This document shows, piece after piece, positions 21,871-33,599 of a stretch of DNA of 64,000 nucleotides. The stretch comes from Atopsyche davidsoni (taxonomy: Eukaryota; Arthropoda; Insecta; Trichoptera; Hydrobiosidae). The notes beneath the pieces are model-generated. The model saw only the letters and a program-made list of their open reading frames with translations. It was not told the DNA's origin and ran no database searches. Each line of letters starts with the position of its first letter. Positions within the stretch are counted from its first letter, which is position 1. The position numbers were made by a program, and so were the translations under genes. The stretch lies in assembly GCA_022113835.1 (NCBI GenBank), contig JAILWY010000026.1, positions 5,979,001 to 6,043,000 on the forward strand, given 5' to 3'.

Positions 21871-22129
21871 CCTCTCTAATAACAATCAAATACTGTATTT
21901 TCTATATAGAAAACTCTAAAAGTATTTATTTATATATGTTTTACAGCTGCCATTTACTACGTAATTCTTAGAGAGCAAACCAAATTTTTGAAATTTTAAA
22001 ATTACAAAATATTGATTTGTAGTTTATTTTTCGTCCAACGTATTATTTTAATTAAATTACTTTCATACTACGTCATTACAAAAATATGTATCGAGTAAAG
22101 AAATACTACGTTAGAGCTTTTAATTCAAA

Positions 22130-22290
22130 GTATACTTGAACAAAGAATTTGGCACCTTAGTAGAAGCGATTCTCTTCACTTCACCACAAGCACGAGCCCT
22201 GTTGGCTAATTACAAACCTGCAATGACTGTCTCTCATCTCCACAGACTACACCGCGAGAAAGATCATAGTGTGTTGTACTCTGCCAAACT
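22130..22290. other. Mixed-composition island
   Basis: Includes AAGCACGAGCCCTGTTGGC and ACTGTCTCTCATCTCC. No frame is supported. AT-rich sequence follows to 22640. Confidence 0.3.
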
Positions 22291-22666
22291 AAAATAACAA
22301 CTGCATTTATTTTATTAGGTGTACTTGTGGGGTAAAAATTTAATTTAAAAAATAAAATGCTCGTTTAATATGTATAATAAGTTTTTTAAAAAGTATCACA
22401 AGGAATTGTTGGGAAGTGAACTATCAAATAAACAATTTAATTGTATTCGTTGCTAGTTATATACATTGCGTGATTCTTTTCGATCTTAAATAAACTAATA
22501 ATGTTTTTTATCGTTAAAAAAAAATTGTTGCTTCATAGTCCTTCTGTCAATCCACTTTAACAATGATTGTATTTTTTAATGCAGTTTGTATTTGCATCAG
22601 TTTTTGATTAAATTAAAACAATTTACATAGTGACAAAACTGCATGCATTTGTGAAGAGCTACTCAG

Positions 22667-22700
22667 TATATAAAAGTAAGAAGTCATTATTGATTCATTA
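22667..22700 (+). promoter_or_regulatory. TATA box plus initiator-like pair
   Basis: TATATAAAAG at 22667-22676 is followed, about 30 bp from its first T, by TCATTA at 22695-22700, where A22697 would be the start site. This spacing fits an arthropod TATA/Inr promoter. No downstream coding exon is visible. Confidence 0.3.
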
Positions 22701-22829
22701 TCGCACCATTGATTATATCGATTGAAAATGAACTGATTGAATTGCAGCTCGTGCTCAAATATACATTATTCACTCAGCGCTAGAAAAATTAAACCCAAGT
22801 AGAAACTAGAAATTTAGTTAAAATAGTTG

Positions 22830-23180
22830 CGTATTGTTAAAACTAATTGATCAGGGTTGTCGCTGTCTATACAAAATATATTACACAGTGTATGGCGGGG
22901 CTCGCCAGATAGTCTGCTCGGTGGCAGCGATTCTTACTTTACGATTTGCGTCTGGGAAGCGCGCGAGGGCCCGGGGCGCCGTCCCTGGTCTGCGCTGGGG
23001 AGATTGTAAAACTTGTTAGTTATACACGCATTCCTACGTCTTTCGGCTGTACTCGTTTGAAATATATCGGGGTACAGCATTGTCTACGTGTAATGCCGGC
23101 TTAAATTGGGAATATGCAAGAGATACGTTCGGCTGCGAGGAATAATGAGGCGATGTCTGCTACAGATATCTGTCAATACT
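22830..23180. other. GC-rich island
   Basis: Core GAAGCGCGCGAGGGCCCGG and GCGCCGTCCCTGG (22950-23000), with TGGCGGGGCTCGCCA forming a short imperfect hairpin near 22890. A 61-codon plus frame is not credible. AT-rich sequence follows to 23330. Confidence 0.4.
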
Positions 23181-23329
23181 GTTCTTGCGAATTATAAAAC
23201 TTTATTAATTACTATACAATCCTTTTGTGTTATCAATGTGTAAAATAATTAAATTTAATACGCTTCGATTGTAAGTTTGTTTTCGGTTAGTTTTTAATGT
23301 TAGTTTCAGCATTTAGAATAAGTTGTATT

Positions 23330-23830
23330 TAATACAATTTTATCTGGGTCCATTAGCGCGCTGATTACCCTTTCAGCGAATTTCCCTGATAGTGCATATT
23401 TACTGCGACACCATTACCTCCCTGACCCTCACTTATCGGCCAAAAACCCGTAACCGCTATCTCCAAACTACACCGCTACGTAGTGCGGACTATCTCGTGA
23501 GTTCTGCACCTTTTTGGCTGTCCAACAAAGGTCCAACAAATTGCGAATCTGATTGGACCGGTGGCCGTCCGGTCCCGGGCGGAAGAGCGGCCGGAACCGG
23601 GCGGGACGGCCGGCGCGCGTCCCGGCCCGGCGCCCCTCCGGACTCCGGCACCCTTTGTGGTGGTCGACTCTACATTTAGCTAATCTCCCTCTTTGTCGGG
23701 GGCTATGGATATATGAACATTTTTCCGAGCGCGTCGGCTCGATCAAAGCGCCGAGTGAAATGCGCGCCTTTTTGCAGTCATTTCCCCCAGAATTGCATCG
23801 GCGTCCGCCACTTGAGGTATTTTTTTAATA
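23330..23830. other. Large GC-rich island
   Basis: The centre (23560-23650) is one of the most G+C-dense parts of the window, with repeated CGGGCGG and CCGGCCC words. Three frames of 91 to 95 codons overlap on both strands with Arg/Gly/Pro content, typical of composition artefacts. Confidence 0.45.
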
Positions 23831-23929
23831 GTTCTATTATAGACAGTAAATATTAATTTTTACATAACTACAAATATATTTTTAAATAAAATTCATTTCA
23901 AGATTTATTTTTTTATTTGGTAAATTTAC

Positions 23930-24420
23930 AATAGTTATTATGGCTAAGGTTGTAGTAACACAGCGTGTGGCTATTCCCTGATCTTGCGCGCAGGTTATGG
24001 GGCTTACAATGTGTGCTAAAACTTAGGTGGTAGCGTACATGTATTTATTTAAGTAATAGTTTATTTAAATGTGTGAAAATACCCTTTTTCTGCATATAAA
24101 ATAAGTATACTCAAAAAAACAGGTATTCAATAAAATACTATAACTCAAATCGTATCAATTTTATCATTAAAAAATATAATTTTTGAAAAGATTCGTTTCT
24201 CAAATTTAAATTATTTTGATAATCAAATCGAATTAAATAGAACGAAAAAAATTAGTTTTATCTGTTTATTCATCTATAATAGCTTTAATTGAACTTATGA
24301 ATAATAGTGCAGATCGTTTTGTTGCATTACGGCGTATACCACAAACCTAAAAAAATGTAACCTAGCGAATTATACTGGCAGTCAAAACATGTCAAGTACA
24401 CTCACAGCAATATTTCCGAA
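23930..24420. other. Weak mixed blocks in AT-rich DNA
   Basis: Mixed segments at 23930-24045 (with CTTGCGCGCAGG) and 24300-24420 lie in an AT-rich background. No gene or repeat is identified. Confidence 0.3.
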
Positions 24421-24519
24421 TATTTCCTGTATTTTTTAAAATTTAATTTATAAGCTTTAGGCGTTGCATAATAATAGTTATTTTCACGACTTCAAAAATA
24501 ATTTTAATACAATTAAACA

Positions 24520-24900
24520 TTTTTTTCAGTTGAGACGGCTGAATTCGGCCGCCGCTGCGGTCGCTAACTGCGCGCTTCCCCTTTACAATCCGCATTTTTA
24601 TTTGAGCGCCTCCACGGCACGCTGTGTAAACACCGCCTTTCAATATTAGCTCCGTTCAAATCTGTTTGACAATATTTTTCTTTGATAAATGGAAATAGAA
24701 ACACCGGCTGGGTGTCTTTTGGTGGGCCGCCTCCGTCTTGCGCCGGCTCCCGGCATTGTCGTCCACTTTTCATTTGTTATTTTTGACGTCTGCAGTTTTT
24801 CCAAAGACAACTTTTTGTCGGGCGATTTTTCAAGTTTTTTGACGTCTGGTCGTTTGTCTGAGTAATTAATATGCAGTCGATTTGCAAAGCCAGCTGCTTC
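24520..24900. promoter_or_regulatory. Island with duplicated CRE-like 13-mer
   Basis: TTTTTGACGTCTG occurs exactly at 24780-24792 and 24836-24848, 56 bp apart. TGACGTC is a CREB/ATF-type core. The upstream half holds GGCCGCCGCTGCGGTCGC. AT-rich sequence follows to 25340. Confidence 0.4.
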
Positions 24901-25339
24901 GTAAATCGTTTTTTAATTAACTGTCTAAACTTGCTTTGTTGTGTCTATAAGAAAATTAATTTAAGTAATATTATTCATTCTTTTAATTTAATATGATTTA
25001 AGCTACGTAAAATAATATCAAGTATAACACGAATACTTAACTTCATAAATGAAAAGTAGAGCAAGTAAAGCTTAGTTCAATTCGAATTTTTTCTTTACAA
25101 TTATTTTTTATTTATATTTTCTGAGCATTTGTACCTTTTTTTTATCATGTTTATCTTGTTCATTAATTAAAAACAGCTTATCTATATGTCTTTTTGTATA
25201 TTATCTGATGCAACACAAAATATTGCCAACAATTTAGATACACCACCGTTTCTAAATGTATCTGAAATCTTACAGAAATATACTTTTTGCTTAGATCGAA
25301 ATATATATATATTTTTTTTTTAATTAACAAAGTATATTT

Positions 25340-25580
25340 TCACGGCAAAAAAGCGATATTGTGAGGCACAATGGGAAGTATATCGTCAAGCAAGCTTCCC
25401 CCAGAGTGAAACTTCACACAGGAGTCCGGTCATTCCTCCCATACATCAGGCATCATCTGTCGCGCCTCCTCCCCCCAGATTTCAATTGTAATTAACATTT
25501 GAGCCATTAGCGTAATTAAAATGGCGCTTATCAACCTACGCGAGTAACGCAATTTAATTTTTACCAATTAAATCGTATGA
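25340..25580. other. Mixed island
   Basis: Contains GGAAG…CTTCC facing words (25374-25402), a C-rich run TCCTCCCCCCAG, and ATTAAAATGGCGC. The spacer 25580-26080 is AT-rich without features. Confidence 0.35.
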
Positions 25581-26079
25581 AATATTGCAAACTTGTTCAA
25601 AAATAAACAATCCCAATGTTCGTAAACGTGTAAAATACGATTTTGAATATTTTACCCTAACGTTTGAATAGTGAAAATTGAGTTGTATGTTTTGAGATCA
25701 TTGACTTTCACAGTGCTTTTTCTAAAAATCCTTAACTTATAATAAACATTTTATACATACACATTTGCATCGCCATCATCTGCTTAACGCTTCATGTTAA
25801 AAAATAAAAATTCACTATGTATTACTTTTAAAACTTATAGCCATACCAACTTCATTGCATTAAATAATTGTATTTCACAAAAAATTATCAAAACAGAACT
25901 TTTAGGCAAAAAAAAAGTTATTTTAATCTTCAATAAACGGAATTGAACTATCTCAAAACAAAATCATCTAGATATTTTTTTATTTATTTGACTCACTGAT
26001 ATTTTATTTCAAAATAGTTTTTATTGAAAGATATTTTGGTTATCATTTCGGATACGTTGAAATTCGTTCCGGAATATTC

Positions 26080-26470
26080 TCTTATCTGAAATAATAATGG
26101 GCCGTTTCAATCCGAGATGTCCCATCATTCAAAGATGCCCGCCCATCTGTCCCTGTTTTGGTGCTATTTCGCAATTAGGATCGCAGAAAGGCGCCTAAGA
26201 ATTTGCGCCCGGCACAAAACGCGCGACACATTATCGGGATGGCTCCGAGCCGGCCCGAGATTGCTTTAATTCCGCTTAAATCTTGGTACAAATTAAGTGA
26301 AATTAAGGCAAATCGCACAGACGCTTAATTAAAAGGGATGTAGGCTGGACCGGGAGCCGGGAGCTGTGACGTAATGGCGGAAAGAACTTTGCTTCGGCGA
26401 GGGTCGACGCCCGGGATGCGCTGCAACTAATGATATAATACTAATTCGTTTATGCCTTCAGAATTCAGTT
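26080..26470. other. Island with clustered TTAA/homeodomain-like words
   Basis: Between 26260 and 26340 there are TTTAATTCC, GCTTAAATC, AATTAAGTG (NK-2-like), AATTAAGGC and CTTAATTAAA within about 80 bp. GAGCCGGGAGC and GTGACGTAATGGCGG follow. AT-rich sequence continues to 27060. Confidence 0.4.
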
Positions 26471-27059
26471 AAAGAACTTTCCCTTACTATTTACGCTTTT
26501 CAGTGGGGATAAATTTCTAGTTTGTTTTTCACTCGTGAGTCTATTTTGTTTTGTAATACTTTCTTTGTCGACAACGCCATCAGAATACACCGACAAAAAC
26601 CAATGATTTTTTTTTTTAATTTTTATTATGTAATCATATTTATATGATTGACGTGCACTGTAACTAGAAACAACCACTGTGTTCCAATTATTAATGCAAA
26701 CATGAATATTATCATGAAAATCATCAAATCAACTTTAAAATATGATTATTTTTAATGCTTGTTAACCTGTTGGCAGTGACAAAAGTCGAAAAACATAAAT
26801 GCACATGATATTAAACTAATCGTTATTTAATCGAATTGGATTTGGTTTCAAATTAAAAAAATAAATATATAATGTCACCACTGCTTTGATTTTTTCTGGT
26901 TTACACAATAAACTATAATTAAAGGAATCTCTTAGGGTAAAAATCTTAATAAAATCGGCCACAGTCATTGATAATGATAATAAACGGATCTTGAAAAACG
27001 AGAAGTGATTGGTCACTGTAGGTTAACTCAAATTTAAAGCAAAGATTATAACGAACATA

Positions 27060-27450
27060 CTTTATCACATTCGCACGGTGGTATTATTGTGCAAGGTGGA
27101 TTTTCTAATCAGATATACAAGCCGAGCCGCCATCGTACACTTTCAAGAAAAACATCACCATTAAATTGATTATCTAATCAGCGTCTCAAACAAAATGGCG
27201 AATCTAGGGCGGTTCGTGACTCCGGGCTGGTGACAGTGGCGGGGGGCGCGGGCACACATCGGCAGGCCCGGCACGCGCGCCGCTGCCCACGAGAACAATA
27301 AAGGGGATCAAGTGCCCTGTTTTAGCGGAACTTCTATCAAAGGGCCCCCAAGATTTTTTCCCTTTTTGAGGAAACGTGTGAAGCCAGATCTTAACGCCAC
27401 TTTACGAGGATTGTCTTATTTTCAAAAACACCCGCAACTTCACTTTTGCG
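27060..27450. other. GC-mixed island with duplicated TCTAATCAG
   Basis: TCTAATCAG occurs at 27104-27112 and 27173-27181 (TAATC core, Otx/Pitx-like). AATGGCG at 27194 is a Pho-like core on minus. A G-rich run GGCGGGGGGCGCGGGC is near 27238-27253. Confidence 0.4.
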
Positions 27451-27739
27451 ATAAATTATTTTAAATAGTTTGAGCTATTTAACTGAATAAAAAAAAAAAA
27501 AACACCGGCAAATCGAAATTGAATTTGAATGAATTATATATAGCTTGACTGTTTCATAACAATGCATTCGTTGAAACACAAAGAACGAAACGTATTTTGA
27601 TATTTGATTCACAATATTTAAAACTTAACCATATACCATACTTCTTCATAATACTATTTTCTAGATAAAACTGTCAAAATTTGTTTTAATAACATTATAT
27701 TTGCATTTCTTTGATTATAATTTTAGCATGATTATTTTA

Positions 27740-27965
27740 AGTTCGCCTTCAAACAAGCTGAGCTAACATGTCGACTTACCAGCTATCCCAAAATCCTCCA
27801 CATTTCGAGGTGCAACAGAATCAAAGTAATAATGGCAGTGCGGGACGCCCTCTGCATTGTAAGGCGCCTCCATGGCCCTTTTGTTTCAACCCCCGGCTGC
27901 CACTAAGGGATGATTCTGAAGGCTCTCCAGCCCCCGCTAACTAGCTTAGGCTGCGTATTATTCAA
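27740..27965. other. Mixed island upstream of microexon candidate
   Basis: Complex block with GTAAGGCGCCTCCATGGCC and CCCCCGCTAACTAGC. It lies 75 bp before the 28042-28081 candidate exon, so it could hold splicing-regulatory or enhancer sequence; this is inference. Confidence 0.35.
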
Positions 27966-28041
27966 TTCGACACCGAGAACCTTTTTAGACAAGTCACTTG
28001 CTTTAATTTTATTTATTTTAAGTCTTTTTATTTTGTTTCAG

Positions 28042-28081
28042 GCGACCGTCAGACAGAGAGTGCCCTCCCCACCGTGCCAAG
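28042..28081 (+). other. Candidate 40-nt microexon
   Basis: A long T-rich tract ending TTATTTTGTTTCAG (AG at 28040-28041) is followed by 40 nt of G+C-rich sequence and then AAG|GTTAGTG (GT at 28082-28083). One frame is open across it and reads DRQTESALPTVP. The abrupt composition change coincides with both splice sites. I do not recognise the peptide, and no neighbouring exon is visible, so the parent gene is unknown. Confidence 0.4.
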
Positions 28082-28089
28082 GTTAGTGA

Positions 28090-28775
28090 CAAAAATAAAT
28101 TATATAATAGTTAAAATTGTATTTTACATCATCAAAACCTTAATTTTAGTGTTTCAAACAAAATCACTAGACTAATTACGAAATGATGCCAGAATGTACC
28201 ATATATATCTTTGAGGAAATATATTTTTATCATTCACATTTACATGTATTACATATATGTTCACAAAAATAATTAAATTCAGTTTGGTATAAAATTGTCC
28301 TTATATTATTGAAAGATTAATGTTTTTATTTTTAAAATAATAAAATGAAAGCAAAAAATATGTACAGTTTACCAGTATTTGATAGTTGTATGAAAATGTA
28401 CAAGGAATCATCAAATTGTATGTAATTTTACTTTTTTTAAAATAGCACACTTTTTTCGTGCTTACAAACTCACTTATTTCCGAAGTTTCTTTGAAAAGGG
28501 CTTATATTTAAACGTTTTCAGCCACTCTTGTTTTCTAATATTTATCTATTAGTATTCAAATAATACTCTTCTTTTTAAGTTTTGAGTAAAAATAATATTG
28601 TATTAAATAAAATAAAAAAACAAAGCTAGAGAGAAAACTTTACTAGCTGGAGAACACTTATTATCCACTTAAAAACTTATAAAAATACAAGGTTTGATTT
28701 TTTCCAGTGGCGTTGGGAGCAAATAAAAATATTTTATTTTAAAATGCAATACGCGCCTTATTTTTTTAAATTATG
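28090..28775. other. AT-rich spacer
   Basis: Almost 700 bp of AT-rich, low-complexity sequence with poly(A)/poly(T) runs. No feature is recognised. Confidence 0.6.
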
Positions 28776-28779
28776 ATTT

Positions 28780-29110
28780 AGCTGCAGCTTACTGCTGGGA
28801 GTATCCCATCAAAAATAATTTCAGAATCCGCTTGGCTAAAATTATTGCTTTTACGTGAATCTCTCGAGGATTCCTCACCTGAACAAGCGGCCAATCACGA
28901 GCCGCCCTGCCGACAGCCACAGTTTAAAAAATAACAGCCCTTGTACGTAATGCGACTCATACAATATTTATTCTCGAATGCCGTAATTGCAGGGGAGAGA
29001 AAAAAATACGTAATTTCGTACAATATTTTTTCACCGCGGAATGTACCACCCCACCGTGACGTAAGCACCCCAATAGATCTCGCTTACAGCTGAAGCTACC
29101 TGAAAAGTCA
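28780..29110. other. Mixed island
   Basis: Contains CGGCCAATCACGAG (CCAAT-box word), GTGACGTAAGC (CRE-like) and CAGCTGAAGC. The 87-codon plus frame at 29118-29381 lies in AT-rich DNA after it and looks like chance. Confidence 0.35.
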
Positions 29111-29439
29111 CTCACTCTTGAAATATATATTTGAAAATACTATCACGATATTTTACTTGTTACATGCATGTACAAATGGTTCGTATCATATTTGCGAGTC
29201 ACAACAAAAACTAGGCACATCGGGTAGCTGCAGAGATACGAGTTCAATGTTTGAAAACGAATTGGAGAATTTTCTCCTTTTCTACAAAATATATACATTA
29301 TTTAGTTTATATTGCGTATATTATAAATCAACTTTATTTTATTATATTAAGCTTCACGCCTTCAAATATCGAAAATATTAAAATTAATGCGTTCACACTA
29401 AAATTGATTTTTTTAATGATTTAATTAAGCGTATAAAAA

Positions 29440-30225
29440 ATACGTAAATGCATCTGAGAAGTCCCTGTAATACGTGGCTCAATTCTTTCTCAGAAGAAAC
29501 CCCTCAATCAAATGATACGGCGGTGTGTTAAAAACACAGGGAAATTTAATAACGCAGAGAACAGAAGAACTTCTCTCCCTAGCCAAGAGACCGATTGTTT
29601 TGATCCGGGAACACTAAAGACAGGAATTTCCTGTATTAAAAATTAAAAAAATAATTCATAATTTAAGCACTCTTTTAGGAAAATATATGAATAAATAACG
29701 TTAACAAGATTTTTCGAAAAGTATAAAGCTACCAATTTACATTGAAATTTTGAATTTGTAAAAGTATATTACGCTATAAATATGATAATTAACTAATAAA
29801 AAAATTATACTTATATGCATAAAATGTATGTATAGTAGATATATTAATTTTAAAAAATCCATTTATGATATAAACCGTGAAGCTAGAATGTCTTTCTCCT
29901 CTATAAATTTACGTATCGAATATACAAAAACATTACATTTGCAATAATCTAAAAATTCCATGACCTTCCCATTGCGTTGATATTGCCCTGAAATATTTTC
30001 AATTCCCTCAGTTTTCCCGAAAGTCTTTTGATTCCCTGAAGTGCGGCAATCTGCGCACTGATTCCATCACAGCAATTCCCACCTCGCATTTCCCCGAAGA
30101 GAGGAAAAAACGGCTAAGAGAGCAGATTAGTAAATATGATTTCCGCGGCGCGTCTGTGGCTCCTTATTGAGTTTACAAAACATCCTCCCATCACCCGCCG
30201 GGTATATCGAGGGGGACCCTAATAT
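29440..30225. other. Two mixed blocks around AT-rich DNA
   Basis: The first block, 29440-29630, includes CAATCAAATGATACGGCGG. AT-rich sequence fills 29630-29940. The second block, 29940-30225, has repeated short words ATTCCCTCAG, ATTCCCTGAAG and CAATTCCCACC, plus TTCCGCGGCGCG. Confidence 0.35.
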
Positions 30226-30550
30226 TTCAATTGATAAAATTTTATTCGTAAATACTATGATAGTATTGAAATTTTCCGTTTTTTTTTTTGATATTGAACA
30301 TAATTTATAAAATTATTCTGTTTTATTGACATGAGTATGTTATTTAATCAAATCTGCATCAATAATCTTTATATACATATTTATATAAAAGGATCGGCCA
30401 AACATAAGGACAAACAATGCAAAACGTTATTTATTAATGTTTGTCGGTTCACACGTTATTTGCACACACGGCATTGCTCCATCACAAAATCAAAATTAAT
30501 TTAGGCAAGCATCTTAGTTTTTTTTTTTACTCGAGTATCGTAATTTAAAG
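30226..30550. other. AT-rich spacer with TATA-like word
   Basis: AT-rich. TATATAAAAGG near 30382-30392 is a TATA-like word, but no initiator is convincing downstream. Confidence 0.3.
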
Positions 30551-30860
30551 TCAACATGTTTTTTCGTGCAACAGATAATAACCATTTTTCTACAGCTAGT
30601 GCCGCAAAACATGTAAATTCGCCACCCCGGAACATAAACAAGACCGTATCATTTTGGCTAAATTGTTTTGCGACAATTTATCAAGTAAGCAATTATTACG
30701 CCTAAAGTGTCGCCAGGCCGAGCGTTCATAAATATTTAATTTGTACGGTCGCTAACAACCTTCACGCTTTTTTTCGGTTTTCGGAGGGGACACTCGCCCC
30801 GCCGAGCTGGGAGGATACAGTGCGTGAGTGTGGACCCAGTAGGTGCACATTATTAATTCA
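30550..30860. other. Mixed island
   Basis: Complex sequence with ACATAAACAAGACC (forkhead-like), CAATTATTACGCC, TTCATAAATATTTAAT and GGACACTCGCCCCGCCGAG. AT-rich sequence follows to 31345. Confidence 0.4.
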
Positions 30861-31349
30861 TTCAATAAAAATGAACACTTTCAGGATACATTTTTTTATG
30901 GAGAGAGGTTTAATGGATGTACATAAATACGATGTAAGATAGATTATGGATAATTATTGTGTAATTTCAATGACACGTATTCCTGAAAAATATGAAGTGA
31001 AATATCAAAATAAAATAATATAAGAGAACTTCACTGGAATATAATCAATATTTCTTTATTTACATAATATTAAAATATTTAACTTACAGCTTATGTTATT
31101 TTGCATATTACTTACCGAGACATAAAAAAAAATAAATAAATCCAAGTAAATATTAATAACTTCTACACCAGTTCATTGTTATAATTTTTTAATAATTACA
31201 TATTTAAAATTTCGGAAATCATAGTAAAAATATTGGTTCTCGTTTTTTGAAACCATTTTCGGTTCCGTTATGCAGAATATTTTGTTATGAAAATATTTAA
31301 AAGTTGTGAACATTTTTTTAAAACTAAAAATAGATTTTTAGGACTGCAT

Positions 31350-31620
31350 AGCCACATTACGTAGCGGGGCTGGATTTCAATCCACGTAGGAGTGTCTAGT
31401 TCAGAGGATGGGCCAAAAAGGCGAACAAAACGTATGGGTGGGCGGGCCGCCCTTGTTAACACGTCTCGGGGGCGGGAAGGGCGGTGTGAAAAATGTTATG
31501 CGCCACCTGTGGCTGCCTGCAGAGCGGGAGGAAGCGCGAGTGTTGCCACTTTCCCACAGCTTTTTCCATGTGTGAAAACACTTCCACGCTCGGAGCTGGA
31601 GCTTGTTTAAAATTCATGCA
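31350..31620. other. GC-rich island
   Basis: Core GGTGGGCGGGCCGCCC and CGGGGGCGGGAAGGGCGG. Short frames on both strands are not supported. Confidence 0.4.
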
Positions 31621-31820
31621 TGATATCGCGGTGGTAAAAAACTACTAAATTTAAATCTACCAGGATTAAATTAAATAATAAAAATAGTATGTAAGAGTTT
31701 TAAAAACTCGTAAACAACTAAGAGGACTTGGATTATTTTTCAACATTTCACGTGATATTTTCAATAACATAACTAGACACACTGCATTTCAATGGATAAC
31801 TCAAATTTCTTGGTGTCTTC

Positions 31821-31836
31821 TTTTTGACGTCAAAAA
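31821..31836. promoter_or_regulatory. 16-bp CRE palindrome
   Basis: TTTTTGACGTCAAAAA is a perfect palindrome centred on the full CRE core TGACGTCA. It lies in an AT-rich spacer and shares TTTTTGACGT with five other places in the window. Confidence 0.4.
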
Positions 31837-31905
31837 AGTAAATAAAAAATATTTAATCCTCAAATAAGTTTGTACTTGATTGAGTTCATTTTATAATTTA
31901 ATTTC

Positions 31906-32403
31906 ATGTCTTTTATTTTGTTTTTAGTAATATTTCTTACTATACAATTTACGTTAGGTGTGCTTAAGCAAAGCGGTGATTTTTCCGCTCACCTACATTT
32001 CCACGTCAGTGGCTCCATTCTCCGGCCTTCACCGGAAGCCGTTGGTGTAACGAGGTGTCTCACCTCCCCTCGGACCGGAAATGGCCGGAAGGGTAAGAAT
32101 CGCCTTAAGTGCCCCCATAAAAAAACCCATGTAAGAAACGGACTCCGGCCGCGATACGGTCTTACGGGAGATTACCGGCGAACAGCGGACCCTTCACATA
32201 AAGGTAGTCGTATAAACACGGAGTGGAGGAGTCCATGCCACTCGTTTATTTTATACCGTGTTATTCAACGGTCAGTTTGTTTTGAAGGTTATTTAATTCA
32301 TAGAAAGGGGATAAGACTAACCTGTGATATATTTATATTTAAGTCATTACTTTTCGTCAAAGAAAAACAAAAATCTACCACATATAGATATATTACTCAA
32401 TAA
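31906..32403 (+). other. Longest open frame (165 codons), probably chance
   Basis: The frame begins MSFILFLVIFLTIQFTLG, which looks like a signal peptide because T-rich DNA encodes Phe/Leu/Ile. It then passes through the GC-mixed island 31960-32240 (basic, Ser/Arg-rich) and ends in AT-rich flank (Lys/Tyr-rich). Composition follows the DNA and no domain or splice signal supports it. A small secreted protein cannot be excluded. Confidence 0.12.
31960..32290. other. GC-mixed island
   Basis: Contains AAGCGGTGATTTTTCCGCTC (short hairpin), CGGACCGGAAATGGCCGG and GGCCGCGATACGG. AT-rich sequence follows to 32500. Confidence 0.4.
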
Positions 32404-32499
32404 GATTTAAAGTTTTCAATTCGATTCTACTGTACTCGACACAAACGAAACCTACACCATTTACATTTGCAAACCGCAACCGAAAAATCAGTACAGTTA

Positions 32500-32715
32500 A
32501 TTGAAATCAATTGCCTCGACCCGCACGCTCGCTTGACTCCACGGCCCGCTCTATTTGTTTGTCAATTAGCCCGCAGTAGCGAGTCTTTTGCCCCCGGAGC
32601 CGGCGCCGACACACCGCACACCTGTCTACACCAGTACGGCCGCTCTCACCTGCGAGCCAAAGGTGAGGTGATTTTCCAGTCTACGCTTGAACTGCGACTC
32701 CTCGATCGAAATTAG
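32500..32715. other. GC-rich island
   Basis: Core CGGAGCCGGCGCCGACACACC (32597-32617) and facing words CTCACCTGCGAG and AAAGGTGAGGTG (32645-32670). An 82-codon plus frame is not supported. Confidence 0.4.
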
Positions 32716-32865
32716 AAATGAAAATTACATATTTTAAATTTAATTTTAATGCATTTTTTTATTTTATAAAATCTTTAAATATATTTGTGCCAAAAACATA
32801 AATTAAAAACAGTTTTTATATTTTTGCAACTCATTTGTATCATATTAAAGAATAAATCGAAAAAA

Positions 32866-32895
32866 AATCGCATATTTCAAAGGAAATATGCGATT
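32866..32895. repeat. Perfect 13-bp hairpin, 4-nt loop
   Basis: Arms 32866-32878 and 32883-32895 (AATCGCATATTTC and its exact complement) enclose AAAG. It stands alone in AT-rich DNA. Too short for a microRNA precursor. Confidence 0.7.
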
Positions 32896-32939
32896 ATATG
32901 TTATAAACTACAAGTAGTTTTATTTTCTATCGAAAAATA

Positions 32940-33310
32940 ATCACGTCCCCATAGTGCAAGGTTCGGCTTATTTATATAAGCTTTATAGGCAAATCGTTTT
33001 GCATAATAAATACTCACGAGTACCTTTCGAAACTACCGCAGTATTTACATAAACTACCGTACCCTGCGATCCAAATCAAATCACAGGACCAAAGTATCGC
33101 ATTCACAGCCCGCACACCGCAGCGGGGAAGGCTGCACCGCCCGGTGCAAAGGCGTTAAGCGCTCCGCAGGTATCCCCGTGTTGACCGCCCGGGAAACAGA
33201 TCGCCCTGGGTCCGGTGTTTGACAGAGGTGAGAGGTGTTGAGTTTGGGGCCTCGGTAGAATTGCTGATGGTAGATGTATATATTTGGGATTCGCCACCCG
33301 ATTTCAACAT
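32940..33310. other. Mixed island with TGCACCG palindrome
   Basis: TGCACCG-CC-CGGTGCA (33133-33148) is a perfect interrupted palindrome in the GC-rich core. A 64-codon minus frame is not supported. AT-rich sequence follows to 33600. Confidence 0.4.
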
Positions 33311-33599
33311 TCCATTTCCGTTTATTACTATTTAATTATTCAAAAGCAATTTTTAAAAATAAAAAACAGAATTTCTCCTGATAAACATTGAAACTGATAT
33401 ATTATAAGTAAACCTTATAAGCTTGTTAAATAAAAAAAATATTTACTTTACAATCCAATTTATTCATAAGTCGTGTCTCTTTAATAGAACAAATATTAAA
33501 CACACAAAATCTATATAAATCTACAAATTCCAGCGTCCCAGTTTTTAATCGTTCTGAAGTGTGCTTTTTTTTTAAATATGTTGAATTAATATGAATTAT

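Noticed and set aside
28865..28915. Minus-strand 28-nt microexon ending TTCAG|GTGAGG
   Set aside because: The acceptor side lacks a pyrimidine tract, and the segment holds a CCAAT-type word that explains its composition equally well.
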